NCBI GenBank assembly: GCA_030151765.1
Contig: JASLCW010000177.1
Coordinates: 1-8,107 of the forward strand
Origin: Marmoricola sp.
Lineage (GTDB): Bacteria; Actinomycetota; Actinomycetes; Propionibacteriales; Nocardioidaceae
Length of the DNA: 8,107 bases
Direction: 5' to 3'
Numbering within the stretch: position 1 is the first letter of the stretch; each line of letters begins with the position of its first letter. The position numbers and the translations under genes are program-made. This document shows, in pieces, positions 1 to 6,022 of the stretch. The notes under the pieces were generated by a model. That model made no database searches. It had not been told where the DNA came from and saw nothing but the letters and a program-made list of their open reading frames with translations.

Positions 1-221
1 CGCTTCTTCAGCGGCCACGACGCCCAGATCTGCTGGGCGGCACGCGCCCGCTCGTACGCCGTCTCGACGTCCTCGGGACTCGACTGGGGCAGGTCGAGGA
101 TCTTCTCACCCGTGTAGACCTCGGTGAGCGGGTAGGTGCGCCCGCTGGTGGAGACCACCATCGAGGTGAGCTTGCCGAGAAGGGCATCGGTCGCCGATGC
201 CGGCCGGGTGAGTGCTGCCAT
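1..221 (-). CDS. Aldehyde dehydrogenase, succinate-semialdehyde dehydrogenase-like, N-terminal part
   Basis: Only the first 73 codons are in the window; the gene continues past the left edge. The product should oxidise an aldehyde to a carboxylate with NAD(P)+ in the cytoplasm. The visible part reads like the N-terminal arm of the aldehyde dehydrogenase superfamily: a VYTGEKI-LDLPQSSPEDVE stretch at about residues 37-55, then an AYERARAAQQIWASWPLKKR helix, which resembles actinobacterial succinic-semialdehyde dehydrogenases. The catalytic Cys and Glu lie outside the window, so substrate cannot be judged. The ATG is preceded by AGGGAG (228-233, minus sense) with a 6-base spacer, and it lies one base after the TGA of the GMC oxidoreductase gene (TGA-C-ATG), so the two are probably co-transcribed and translationally coupled. 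The pairing suggests this enzyme takes the aldehyde made by its neighbour. A betaine-aldehyde dehydrogenase role is an alternative. Confidence 0.85.
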   Translation of the reverse strand, partial: MAALTRPASATDALLGKLTSMVVSTSGRTYPLTEVYTGEKILDLPQSSPEDVETAYERARAAQQIWASWPLKK

Positions 222-222
222 G

Positions 223-1848
223 TCAGGCTCCCTGGAGGATGAACTGTGCGGCCCGCTCGCCGATCATGATCGCGGGTGCATTGGTGTTGCCGCCGGTGAT
301 CGACGGCATGATCGAGGCGTCGACGACCCGCAGGCCCTCGACACCGCGGACCTTGAGGTCGGGTCCGACCACGGCGAGCTCGTCGACGCCCATGCGACAG
401 GTGCCGACTCCGTGGTAGATCGAGGTGGCTCGGTTGAGGATCGCATCGCGCAGCGCCTGGCCCTGAAGCCCGACACCGGGGTGGATCTCCTCCTTGACGG
501 AGCCCTTGAAGGCGGCATTGGCCATGATCTCGCGGGTCATCCGGGAGCCCTCGTCGAGAACGTCGAGGTCGGCCTTGTCGTCCAGGTAGTTGTAGTCGAT
601 CAGCGGGCTGGCCAGCGGGTCGCCCGAGGCCAGCCGGATGGTGCCGCGGCTCTTCGGGTAGATCATCGAGACCAGCACCGTCAGTGCCGTACGCGGGTCG
701 ACGTTGTGACGGATCGGCGCGTCCTGGTTGGGCGAGACGTAGGCCCACGGCAGCAGGTGCAGCTGCAGGTTGGGCACATCGGTCGCGGCCGACGTACGGA
801 CGAAGCCGACGGACTCGAAGACCGAATTGGCCAGGAAGGTCGAACCCGGACGCATGACCTCCTTGGCGATGCCCTTCGCGAAGAAGAAGGCATTGCCCTT
901 CATCTTGGCCGAGGTCGCGTGGAAGGTCATCGCGTGGAAGAGGTGGTCGTGCAGGTTGTCACCGACGGGCAGATCGGCGACGACCTCGATGCCGTTGTCG
1001 CGCAGGTGCTGCGCGTGGCCGATGCCGGAGAGCATCAGGATCTGCGGTGATCCGATGAAGCCGGCGGAGAGGATGACCTCCTTGCCGGCCCGGACGACGC
1101 GGGTGCCGCCCTTCTTGTCGCGGACCTCGACGCCGACCGCGCGGCCGTTGTCGATGACGACACGGGTGACCAGCACCTCGCTCTGCAGCTCCAGCCTGGC
1201 CGGCGCCAGGTTGTGCACGTAGCCGCGGGAGGCGCTGTAGCGCAGGCCCTCGGCCGCGTTCTGCTGCATCCGCGAGATGCCCTCCTGCGAGGCACCGTTG
1301 TAGTCCTCGAGAACCGGCACGTCGAGGGTGTCGGAGACCGCCTCGATGAACTGGAGGGTGCCCTCCTGCGGGAACTTGTTGCGGGTGATCCGGATCGGAC
1401 CGCCGGCACCGCGGTAGTCGTCGGAGCCGCCCTCGAAGTCCTCCATCTTCTTGTACGACGCGTTCACGCTGTCGGCGTCCCAGCCGACATTGCCCTCGGC
1501 CGCCCAGGAGTCGTAGTTGGCGCGGTTGCCGCGCACGTAAACCATGCCGTTGACGGAGCTGGAGCCGCCGACGACCTTGCCGCGCGGAGCGGGCATCGTG
1601 CGGTCGAGGATGTGCTTCTGCGGGGTCGAGTAGTAGCCCCAGTCGTTGAGCTTCTTGATCTTGGGCTCGGCGTGCATCGGGCCGATCATGCCGGGCTTCT
1701 TGATCAGGAACTGCTCGTCGCTCTTGCCCGCCTCGAGCAGGATCACGCTGTGCCCGGCCTCGGCGAGGCGGCCGGCGACCGCGCTGCCGGAGCTGCCCGA
1801 ACCCACGACCACGTAGTCGGCCTCATTGCTGAACTGCTGCTTCGCCAT
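223..1848 (-). CDS. GMC family FAD-dependent oxidoreductase (choline dehydrogenase-like)
   Basis: This 541-residue flavoprotein should oxidise a primary alcohol to an aldehyde using bound FAD. The length is normal for the glucose-methanol-choline (GMC) family. Visible landmarks are the dinucleotide-binding motif G16-S-G18-S-S-G21, the acidic E39 at the end of the second strand (VILLEAG), GMC signature 1 at about 88-107 (RGKVVGGSSSVNGMVYVRG), a near match to signature 2 at 261-277 (SAGFIGSPQILMLSGIG, with F264 where a small residue is usual), and the C-terminal H479-GVGTCRMG and N521-T-N523-APAIMIGERAA. H479 and N523 fit the His/Asn active-site pair of choline-oxidase-type members. No signal peptide is seen, so it is probably cytoplasmic. 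The ATG has no Shine-Dalgarno sequence; a TACAGT box lies 7 bases upstream, suggesting a leaderless mRNA. It is the first gene of an operon with the downstream aldehyde dehydrogenase. The substrate (choline, a polyol, polyethylene glycol or another alcohol) cannot be read from the sequence. Confidence 0.93.
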   Translation of the reverse strand: MAKQQFSNEADYVVVGSGSSGSAVAGRLAEAGHSVILLEAGKSDEQFLIKKPGMIGPMHAEPKIKKLNDWGYYSTPQKHILDRTMPAPRGKVVGGSSSVNGMVYVRGNRANYDSWAAEGNVGWDADSVNASYKKMEDFEGGSDDYRGAGGPIRITRNKFPQEGTLQFIEAVSDTLDVPVLEDYNGASQEGISRMQQNAAEGLRYSASRGYVHNLAPARLELQSEVLVTRVVIDNGRAVGVEVRDKKGGTRVVRAGKEVILSAGFIGSPQILMLSGIGHAQHLRDNGIEVVADLPVGDNLHDHLFHAMTFHATSAKMKGNAFFFAKGIAKEVMRPGSTFLANSVFESVGFVRTSAATDVPNLQLHLLPWAYVSPNQDAPIRHNVDPRTALTVLVSMIYPKSRGTIRLASGDPLASPLIDYNYLDDKADLDVLDEGSRMTREIMANAAFKGSVKEEIHPGVGLQGQALRDAILNRATSIYHGVGTCRMGVDELAVVGPDLKVRGVEGLRVVDASIMPSITGGNTNAPAIMIGERAAQFILQGA

Positions 1849-1855
1849 GCCGGCA

Positions 1856-1861
1856 ACTGTA
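1856..1861 (-). promoter_or_regulatory. Candidate -10 box for the GMC gene (leaderless)
   Basis: On the minus strand TACAGT matches the TANNNT consensus and ends 7 bases before the ATG of the GMC gene, which would put the transcription start at or beside the start codon. No convincing -35 hexamer is seen, and no Shine-Dalgarno sequence precedes the ATG, which agrees with leaderless expression. This is inference from motif position only. Confidence 0.35.
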
Positions 1862-1869
1862 ACAAGTTC

Positions 1870-1875
1870 TAGTTT
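1870..1875 (+). promoter_or_regulatory. Candidate -10 box for pdxY
   Basis: TAGTTT on the plus strand matches TANNNT and would give a transcript starting near 1882 with a leader of about 29 bases that contains the pdxY Shine-Dalgarno sequence. No good -35 is visible. It lies 9 bases from the divergent GMC -10 candidate, so the two promoters would share one 62-base intergenic region and could interfere with one another. Confidence 0.28.
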
Positions 1876-1896
1876 CGCGTGGGAAGGCCCCGTTGC

Positions 1897-1903
1897 GAGA
1901 GGA
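1897..1903 (+). promoter_or_regulatory. Ribosome binding site deciding the pdxY start
   Basis: GAGAGGA lies 7 bases before ATG 1911. An in-frame TTG at 1893 is also open but would place this site inside the coding region and has no site of its own. The ATG at 1911 also begins the conserved MQIMSIQS N-terminus of the family, so it is preferred. Confidence 0.75.
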
Positions 1904-1910
1904 TCTGGCC

Positions 1911-2759
1911 ATGCAGATCATGTCGATCCAGTCCTCGGTGGCCTACGGTCACGTCGGCAACTCCGCCGCGGTCTTCCCGCTGCAGCGCGTCGGTGTCGAG
2001 GTCTGGCCCGTGCACACCGTGAACTTCTCCAATCACACCGGGTACGGCGCCTGGCGCGGCCCGGTCCTCCCCGCGGACGACGTACGCGAGGTGATCACCG
2101 GAGTCGAGGAGCGCGGCGCCTTCCCGAAGATCGACGCGGTGCTCTCCGGCTACCAGGGCGGTGCCGACATCGGCGGCGTCATCCTCGACGCGGTCGACCG
2201 GGTCAAGGCCGCCAACCCGGACGCGATCTATGCCTGCGATCCGGTCATGGGCAATGCCACCAGCGGCTGCTTCGTACACCCGGACATCCCGGTCCTGCTG
2301 CGCGACCGCGTCGTACCCAAGGCAGACCTGATCACGCCCAACCAGTTCGAGTTGGGATTCTTGACCGATACCGAGCCGCACACCCTCGAGGAGACCCTGA
2401 AGTCGGTCGACGCGGCCCGGGCGATGGGCCCGCGCACCGTCCTGGTCACCTCGGTCCTACGTCCCGATGCCGCGCCGGACACGCTGGAGATGCTCGCCGT
2501 CCGCGACGGCGAGGCCTGGCTGGTGGCGACACCACGGCTGCCGATGAAGGCCAATGGCTCCGGCGACGTGACCGCGGCACTCTTCACCGCGCACCTGCTC
2601 GCCACCGACTCACCGCAGACCGCGCTCGAGCGCACGGTCTCCAGCGTCTACGACCTGCTCTCGCTCACCCTGGAATCGGGCGAGCGCGAGCTGCAGCTCA
2701 TCGCCGCACAGGACGCGATCGCGAACCCGCGACCCCAGTTCACCGCCGAGAGGCTCTGA
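1911..2759 (+). CDS. pdxY: Pyridoxal kinase PdxY
   Basis: The 282-residue product phosphorylates pyridoxal to pyridoxal 5'-phosphate with ATP, in the vitamin B6 salvage pathway; it is cytoplasmic and belongs to the ribokinase (PfkB-like) fold. The family hallmarks are easy to see along the whole length: SIQSSVAYGHVGNSAA at about 5-20, VWPVHTVNFSNHTGYG, AVLSGYQGG, a CDPVMG motif, LITPNQFEL, and near the C-terminus the anion-hole motif G216-S-G-D219-VTAA with D219 as the expected catalytic base. The ending ELQLIAAQDAI-ANPRPQF is also typical of PdxY. Length agrees with the 287-residue enzyme of E. coli. It stands alone on this strand, divergent from the GMC operon, and its 3' end overlaps the LPNTG protein gene by 20 bases tail to tail. 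Nothing in the sequence suggests a functional link with either neighbour. Confidence 0.96.
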   Translation: MQIMSIQSSVAYGHVGNSAAVFPLQRVGVEVWPVHTVNFSNHTGYGAWRGPVLPADDVREVITGVEERGAFPKIDAVLSGYQGGADIGGVILDAVDRVKAANPDAIYACDPVMGNATSGCFVHPDIPVLLRDRVVPKADLITPNQFELGFLTDTEPHTLEETLKSVDAARAMGPRTVLVTSVLRPDAAPDTLEMLAVRDGEAWLVATPRLPMKANGSGDVTAALFTAHLLATDSPQTALERTVSSVYDLLSLTLESGERELQLIAAQDAIANPRPQFTAERL

Positions 2760-3285
2760 CCGGCGCCGTACGCCGCTGCCGCCGTACGACGGTCGCACCG
2801 CCGCCGATCAGCGCGGCCGCGAGGAGCGCCAGCCACAGGGCCGGGCCGCCGGTATTGGGCAGGACGCCCCCGCCGCTGTGGTGCTTGGGGCCACCGTTGT
2901 TGTGGTGGTGACCGCCGCCACCCGTGCCGGTCGACGGCGGGTCGGTCACGACGGTGACATCACCGCCGCACGACGACTGGAGGGTCAGGTTGGCCCGCTT
3001 GCCGACCTTGGGCGTCCTGAAGACATGCGTGAACGTGCGCCCGTGTCCCTGGGCGGTCGCGACCGTGGTGCCGGACCTCTTCAGCTTGAAGGTCCAGGCC
3101 GTGTCCTCGTTGGAGGTGCCGGTGACCGTGATCGTCTTGCCACCGACGAGATGCCGCGGAGTCACCGACACCGAGCAGACCGTCGACGGATACGCCTGCG
3201 CCGCCGGCGCGGCCGACAGAGCCAGGGCGGCGCCGACCATCAAGGCAAGAACAAGCCGTGGCCGTACCCATCTCCTGTCTCGCAT
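2740..3285 (-). CDS. Small secreted cell-wall protein with LPNTG sortase signal
   Basis: This 181-residue protein is probably exported and then covalently attached to peptidoglycan by a sortase. From the ATG at 3285 it shows a signal peptide with basic start (MRDRRWVRPR), hydrophobic core at about 11-26 and a likely cleavage after A-Q-A31. A small beta-rich domain of about 75 residues follows with two cysteines, C37 and C106, that could form a disulfide. A Gly/His/Asn-rich linker comes next (about 120-140, with H126-H128 and a KHH). The C-terminal sorting signal is L142-P-N-T-G146, then a hydrophobic segment (about 148-167) and a basic tail (RRQRR). The domain is not one I recognise; its TVTGTSNEDTAWTF stretch looks like an immunoglobulin-type or carbohydrate-binding beta fold, but that is a guess. 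The ATG is chosen over a GTG at 3291 because GGAGG sits 5 bases before it. No sortase gene is in the window. Confidence 0.85.
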   Translation of the reverse strand: MRDRRWVRPRLVLALMVGAALALSAAPAAQAYPSTVCSVSVTPRHLVGGKTITVTGTSNEDTAWTFKLKRSGTTVATAQGHGRTFTHVFRTPKVGKRANLTLQSSCGGDVTVVTDPPSTGTGGGGHHHNNGGPKHHSGGGVLPNTGGPALWLALLAAALIGGGATVVRRQRRTAPVRASRR

Positions 3286-3290
3286 GCGCA

Positions 3291-3295
3291 CCTCC
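3291..3295 (-). promoter_or_regulatory. Ribosome binding site deciding the LPNTG protein start
   Basis: On the minus strand GGAGG lies 5 bases before ATG 3285. An upstream in-frame GTG at 3291-3289 overlaps this site and so cannot use it, which favours the ATG and a protein two residues shorter than the longest open frame. Confidence 0.7.
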
Positions 3296-3323
3296 GGGAC
3301 CCTTCGATGTGATTTGGCTTACA

Positions 3324-3364
3324 CGTTGCTACAACGACGCTACCCCCTCGAAGGTCCCGCAAAC
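3324..3364 (-). promoter_or_regulatory. Candidate promoter and small operator for the LPNTG protein gene
   Basis: On the minus strand a TAGCGT box (3337-3342) fits TANNNT, with a poor -35 candidate GTTTGC (3359-3364) at a 16-base spacer. Directly after the box is a short inverted repeat, CGTTG-TAG-CAACG (3324-3336), placed where the transcription start would be. Such a position would suit a repressor site, but arms of 5 bases can occur by chance. The rest of the intergenic stretch 3286-3482 shows no open frame that looks real. Confidence 0.25.
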
Positions 3365-3450
3365 TGCGGATAGAGGGTGAAATCCGGAGTGAAAAGACCC
3401 CCCCTGCGGTGCCAGCCGGTCCGGGCACAGAGCCGCAAGACGGGGACCAC

Positions 3451-3456
3451 TAGACT
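3451..3456 (+). promoter_or_regulatory. Candidate -10 box for tRNA-Thr
   Basis: TAGACT matches the TANNNT consensus 26 bases before the mature tRNA 5' end, which would give a short 5' leader of about 20 bases for RNase P to remove. No clear -35 is seen at 16-18 bases upstream. Confidence 0.35.
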
Positions 3457-3482
3457 CGGGGATCGCGCCTGAGAGGGTGCGC

Positions 3483-3555
3483 GCCGCGTTAGCTCAGATG
3501 GCAGAGCGTCGCACTTGTAATGCGAATGTCGAGAGTTCGATTCTCTCACGCGGCT
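3483..3555 (+). tRNA. tRNA-Thr (anticodon UGU)
   Basis: A full cloverleaf of 73 bases can be folded by hand. The acceptor stem GCCGCGT (3483-3489) pairs with ACGCGGC (3548-3554) in seven perfect pairs. The D stem is GCTC/GAGC (3492-3495 with 3504-3507). The anticodon stem is TCGCA/TGCGA (3509-3513 with 3521-3525), with loop CTTGTAA carrying anticodon TGT at 3516-3518. The variable loop has five bases, and the T stem is GAGAG/CTCTC with loop TTCGATT. T8 and A9 are in place. The discriminator is T3555. The next bases are CAG, so CCA is not encoded and must be added enzymatically. The anticodon reads ACA (and ACG by wobble) threonine codons. The discriminator base is also the last base of the convergent metallophosphoesterase stop codon, leaving no spacer between the two genes. 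Confidence 0.97.
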
Positions 3556-5066
3556 CAGGAAGCGGGCCTGTAGTCGAGCGGCACATAGGGCTTGACGGTG
3601 ATCTGCCCCTTGGTGTCGATGGAGACCGGCTGGATGCCCACCGGATGCCCCTTGCGCCAGGTGACGAGGGTGACCTCGGCGGTCTTCTGGAGCGAGCTGC
3701 CCATCGCGAAGGAGTAGGTCGCGCCACCGGTGGTGCCGTTGGTGTACCGGTAACCGACGGCGCCGTTGGTCCCGACGATCCGGTCGGGGCCGACCTGGAC
3801 GTGCAGGTGACCGGCCAGGATCAGGTCGGTGCAGCCGCGGTCGAGCGCCGGCATGGCCATGGTCGCGGAATGGACGACGACCGTGTCGATCCGGTCGCCG
3901 GCCTCGGCGTCCGCGCAGACCCGGTCGGACAACTGCTGGGTGACCTTGGCGAAGTTGCCGGGATCGGTGTTCGCCGGATCGACGAGCGCATTGGCGCGCG
4001 GGTCGTCGATGCCGATCATGCGTACGCCGCCGAAGGGAGTGCTCACCTTCTCGTCGAGATGCGTCCAGCCGGCCTTCTCGAGATAGCTGGCGACGAAACC
4101 GCCGTTGTCGTGATTGCCCGCCACGAAGAGACGCACCGGGAAGTCATGGAAGACGTCGTCGAGCGATTCCAGGCTGAAGGACTCCCACGACTGCCCCGAC
4201 GAGGTGTCGTCGCCGGCATCGATCACCACGGTCGCCTTGCCGGCAAGGGCGATCGCACGAGCCACCAGGTCCATCCCGATGTTGTCGTGACGATCACTGA
4301 TCAGCAACGCGACGGTGTCGCCCTCCACCGGTTGGCGAATCCGGTCCGCGACGGTCGCCACCCTTGCCGTGAGATCGCTGTAGTAGGTCTTGGACTCCGC
4401 GAAGACCCGCAGGGCGCTGCGCACCAGGAATTCGGTCTCGTTCGTGAGCAGGCCGCCTTCGACCTGCACCGACCGCAGCTCGGTCGGCACCGAGACGCCC
4501 GGCACTGCCTGGGACAACGGGATCCACTGCGCCGCCTGGCTCTGTTCCGGTTTCGGCAGCCACGGCTGCCACGCCAGTACGCCGATTCCCACGATGGCGA
4601 TGCCTGCCGTCGCTGCGACGTGTCGTGTCGGGTGCATCAACTGGCGACGACGCTCGGGCCCGATCAACACCCAGAGGCCGATCGGGAGCAGGCCGATCGC
4701 GGCTGCGCGCATCGCGTCGGTGATCGCCATGTCGGCGATCTGGTCGGTGACTCGCCTGATCTCCGGATCGGGGCGGGCAGCCATCAGGGCATAGCGCTCG
4801 ACGAGGGTGGAGGTCGAGTCCGCCGTCGTCTTCTCCACCAGGATGGAGACACCGATCCGACCGCCCGTCGGGATGCGCACATCGGGGATGTACGGACCCA
4901 TCCGGAGCACGGCGTACGGGTCGAAGGTCGGCGTCACCACGACCTGGTGCCCGCCGAGCACCATGTCGCGATGGTGATGGGTGAAGAGGAGGACCCAGGA
5001 ACCCACGGCGGCCAGCATCCACACCGTGACGCCGGTGAGGATCCGCACCGCCCGCGAGCGAGTCAC
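3555..5066 (-). CDS. Membrane-anchored metallophosphoesterase, catalytic domain probably outside the cell
   Basis: From the GTG at 5066 the product has 503 residues. It has three hydrophobic segments at about 9-28, 121-136 and 150-166, followed by a C-terminal calcineurin-like metallophosphoesterase domain with every metal-binding motif present. These are D258-x-H260 (SDRHDN), G-D286-D, G-N318-H319-D, H399 (VVVHSA) and G-H420-L-H422. Basic residues at the N-terminus and between segments 2 and 3 (ERRRQ, PTRH) suggest that the N-terminus and that loop are inside, which would place the phosphoesterase domain outside the membrane. The substrate is unknown. The open frame continues upstream to 5177, but that part lies inside rlmB and is low-complexity Ser/Arg, so the GTG 7 bases after the rlmB stop is preferred. 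It has no obvious Shine-Dalgarno sequence, so translation may be coupled to rlmB. A GTG at 5048 is an alternative start. It is the last gene of the cysS-rlmB operon. Confidence 0.88.
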   Translation of the reverse strand: MTRSRAVRILTGVTVWMLAAVGSWVLLFTHHHRDMVLGGHQVVVTPTFDPYAVLRMGPYIPDVRIPTGGRIGVSILVEKTTADSTSTLVERYALMAARPDPEIRRVTDQIADMAITDAMRAAAIGLLPIGLWVLIGPERRRQLMHPTRHVAATAGIAIVGIGVLAWQPWLPKPEQSQAAQWIPLSQAVPGVSVPTELRSVQVEGGLLTNETEFLVRSALRVFAESKTYYSDLTARVATVADRIRQPVEGDTVALLISDRHDNIGMDLVARAIALAGKATVVIDAGDDTSSGQSWESFSLESLDDVFHDFPVRLFVAGNHDNGGFVASYLEKAGWTHLDEKVSTPFGGVRMIGIDDPRANALVDPANTDPGNFAKVTQQLSDRVCADAEAGDRIDTVVVHSATMAMPALDRGCTDLILAGHLHVQVGPDRIVGTNGAVGYRYTNGTTGGATYSFAMGSSLQKTAEVTLVTWRKGHPVGIQPVSIDTKGQITVKPYVPLDYRPAS

Positions 5067-5073
5067 GAGGCGA

Positions 5074-6021
5074 CTACGCCCGCCTTTGGGCGATCTCGTA
5101 GAGGGCGATACCGCCCGCGACACCGGCATTGAGCGACTCGAGCTGGCTGTGCATCGGGATCGACACCAGCTGATCACAGGTCTCCGCGACCAGCCGGCTC
5201 AAGCCCTTGCCCTCGGATCCGATCACCACGACCAGCGGACCGTCGGCCAGGCTGATCTCGGGCAGCGACACGTCGCCGTCGGCGGCGAGGCCGATGACCA
5301 TGCAGCCCGCCTCCTGATAGGCCTTGAGCGTCCGGGTCAGGTTGACCGCCTGGGCGACCGGTACCCGGGCGGCGGCGCCGGCGCTGGTCTTCCAGGCACT
5401 GGCGGTCATTCCGGCCGCGCGACGCTCCGGGATCAGTACGCCGTGGGCACCGAAGCCGGCGGCGCTGCGCACGACCGCTCCCAGGTTGCGCGGGTCGGTG
5501 ACCGAGTCGAGCGCCACGATCAGTGGCTTCTCCCCGACCTCGGCGGCGCGGGCGAGCAGATCCTCGGGGTGGGCGTACTCGTACGCCGGCACCCGGGCGG
5601 CGAGACCCTGGTGGACCGCTCCCCCGGTCAGCCGGTCGAGTTCGAGACGACTCACCTCGAGCAGCGGGATGCCATGGTCGGCGGCCGCCGTGAAGGCCTC
5701 ACGCAGCCGGCCGTCGCGCTCGGTTCCCTCAGCGACGTAGAGAGCACTGACGGGCATGCCCGCGCGCAGTGCCTCGACCACACTGTTGCGACCGGCCACC
5801 CACTCGGCATCGCCCTTGCGGGCAGGACGCTTCGGCCGCGTCGACTGGGTCTTCTCGACACGCTTCTTCGCCTTGTAGGCCTTGTGATTCGGACGATCTG
5901 TGGCCTTCGGAGTCGGCCCCTTGCCCTCGAGTCCGCGACGCACCCGACCGCCGGATCCGGCGGTCGGATTACCCTTGCCGGTCTTCTTGATCGAGCCCTT
6001 GCGCTGGGAGTTACCGGCCAT
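5074..6021 (-). CDS. rlmB: 23S rRNA (guanosine-2'-O-)-methyltransferase RlmB, TrmH/SPOUT family
   Basis: The 315-residue enzyme methylates the 2'-hydroxyl of a guanosine in 23S rRNA (Gm2251 in E. coli numbering) using S-adenosylmethionine. The first 70 residues are a Lys/Arg/Gly-rich, probably disordered RNA-binding extension of the kind seen in actinobacterial members. Then come the substrate-binding domain (WVAGRNSVVEAL, about 74-85) and the knotted SPOUT domain. Its motifs are DPRN179-LG with R185 six residues on, IGSE270-GKGL, and IPMHSQLES296-LN298-AG. N179, R185, E270, S296 and N298 fall at the spacing of the E. coli RlmB active-site and cofactor residues. The start is ATG 6021, one base after the cysS stop (TGA-C-ATG), with GGAG 8 bases upstream inside the cysS end. 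Longer open frame upstream is antisense-like noise over cysS. It is the middle gene of the operon. Confidence 0.95.
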   Translation of the reverse strand: MAGNSQRKGSIKKTGKGNPTAGSGGRVRRGLEGKGPTPKATDRPNHKAYKAKKRVEKTQSTRPKRPARKGDAEWVAGRNSVVEALRAGMPVSALYVAEGTERDGRLREAFTAAADHGIPLLEVSRLELDRLTGGAVHQGLAARVPAYEYAHPEDLLARAAEVGEKPLIVALDSVTDPRNLGAVVRSAAGFGAHGVLIPERRAAGMTASAWKTSAGAAARVPVAQAVNLTRTLKAYQEAGCMVIGLAADGDVSLPEISLADGPLVVVIGSEGKGLSRLVAETCDQLVSIPMHSQLESLNAGVAGGIALYEIAQRRA

Positions 6022-6022
6022 G

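Noticed and set aside
136..1050. Long plus-strand open frame of 304 codons opposite the GMC gene
   Set aside because: It is antisense to a clearly conserved enzyme; its composition is the Arg/Asp/Val-rich pattern typical of antisense frames in high-GC DNA.
2767..2788. Two CGTACG hexamers 10 bases apart as a pdxY terminator
   Set aside because: CGTACG is self-complementary and common in this DNA, the stem is only 6 bases, and there is no T-run.
3391..3421. Leftward terminator: GACC/GGTC pairing followed by TCTTTT on the minus strand
   Set aside because: The stem is only four pairs with an 18-base loop, too weak to call.
3556..3570. CAGG...CCTG hairpin just after the tRNA as its terminator
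   Set aside because: Four pairs, no following T-run, and it lies within the coding end of the phosphoesterase gene.
3477..5132. 551-codon plus-strand open frame over the metallophosphoesterase
   Set aside because: It begins inside the tRNA gene, has antisense-type composition and no recognisable domain, while the minus strand carries all phosphoesterase motifs.
5067..5177. Upstream extension of the metallophosphoesterase frame
   Set aside because: It lies within the 3' end of rlmB and is low-complexity Ser/Arg; the GTG at 5066 directly after the rlmB stop is a better start.
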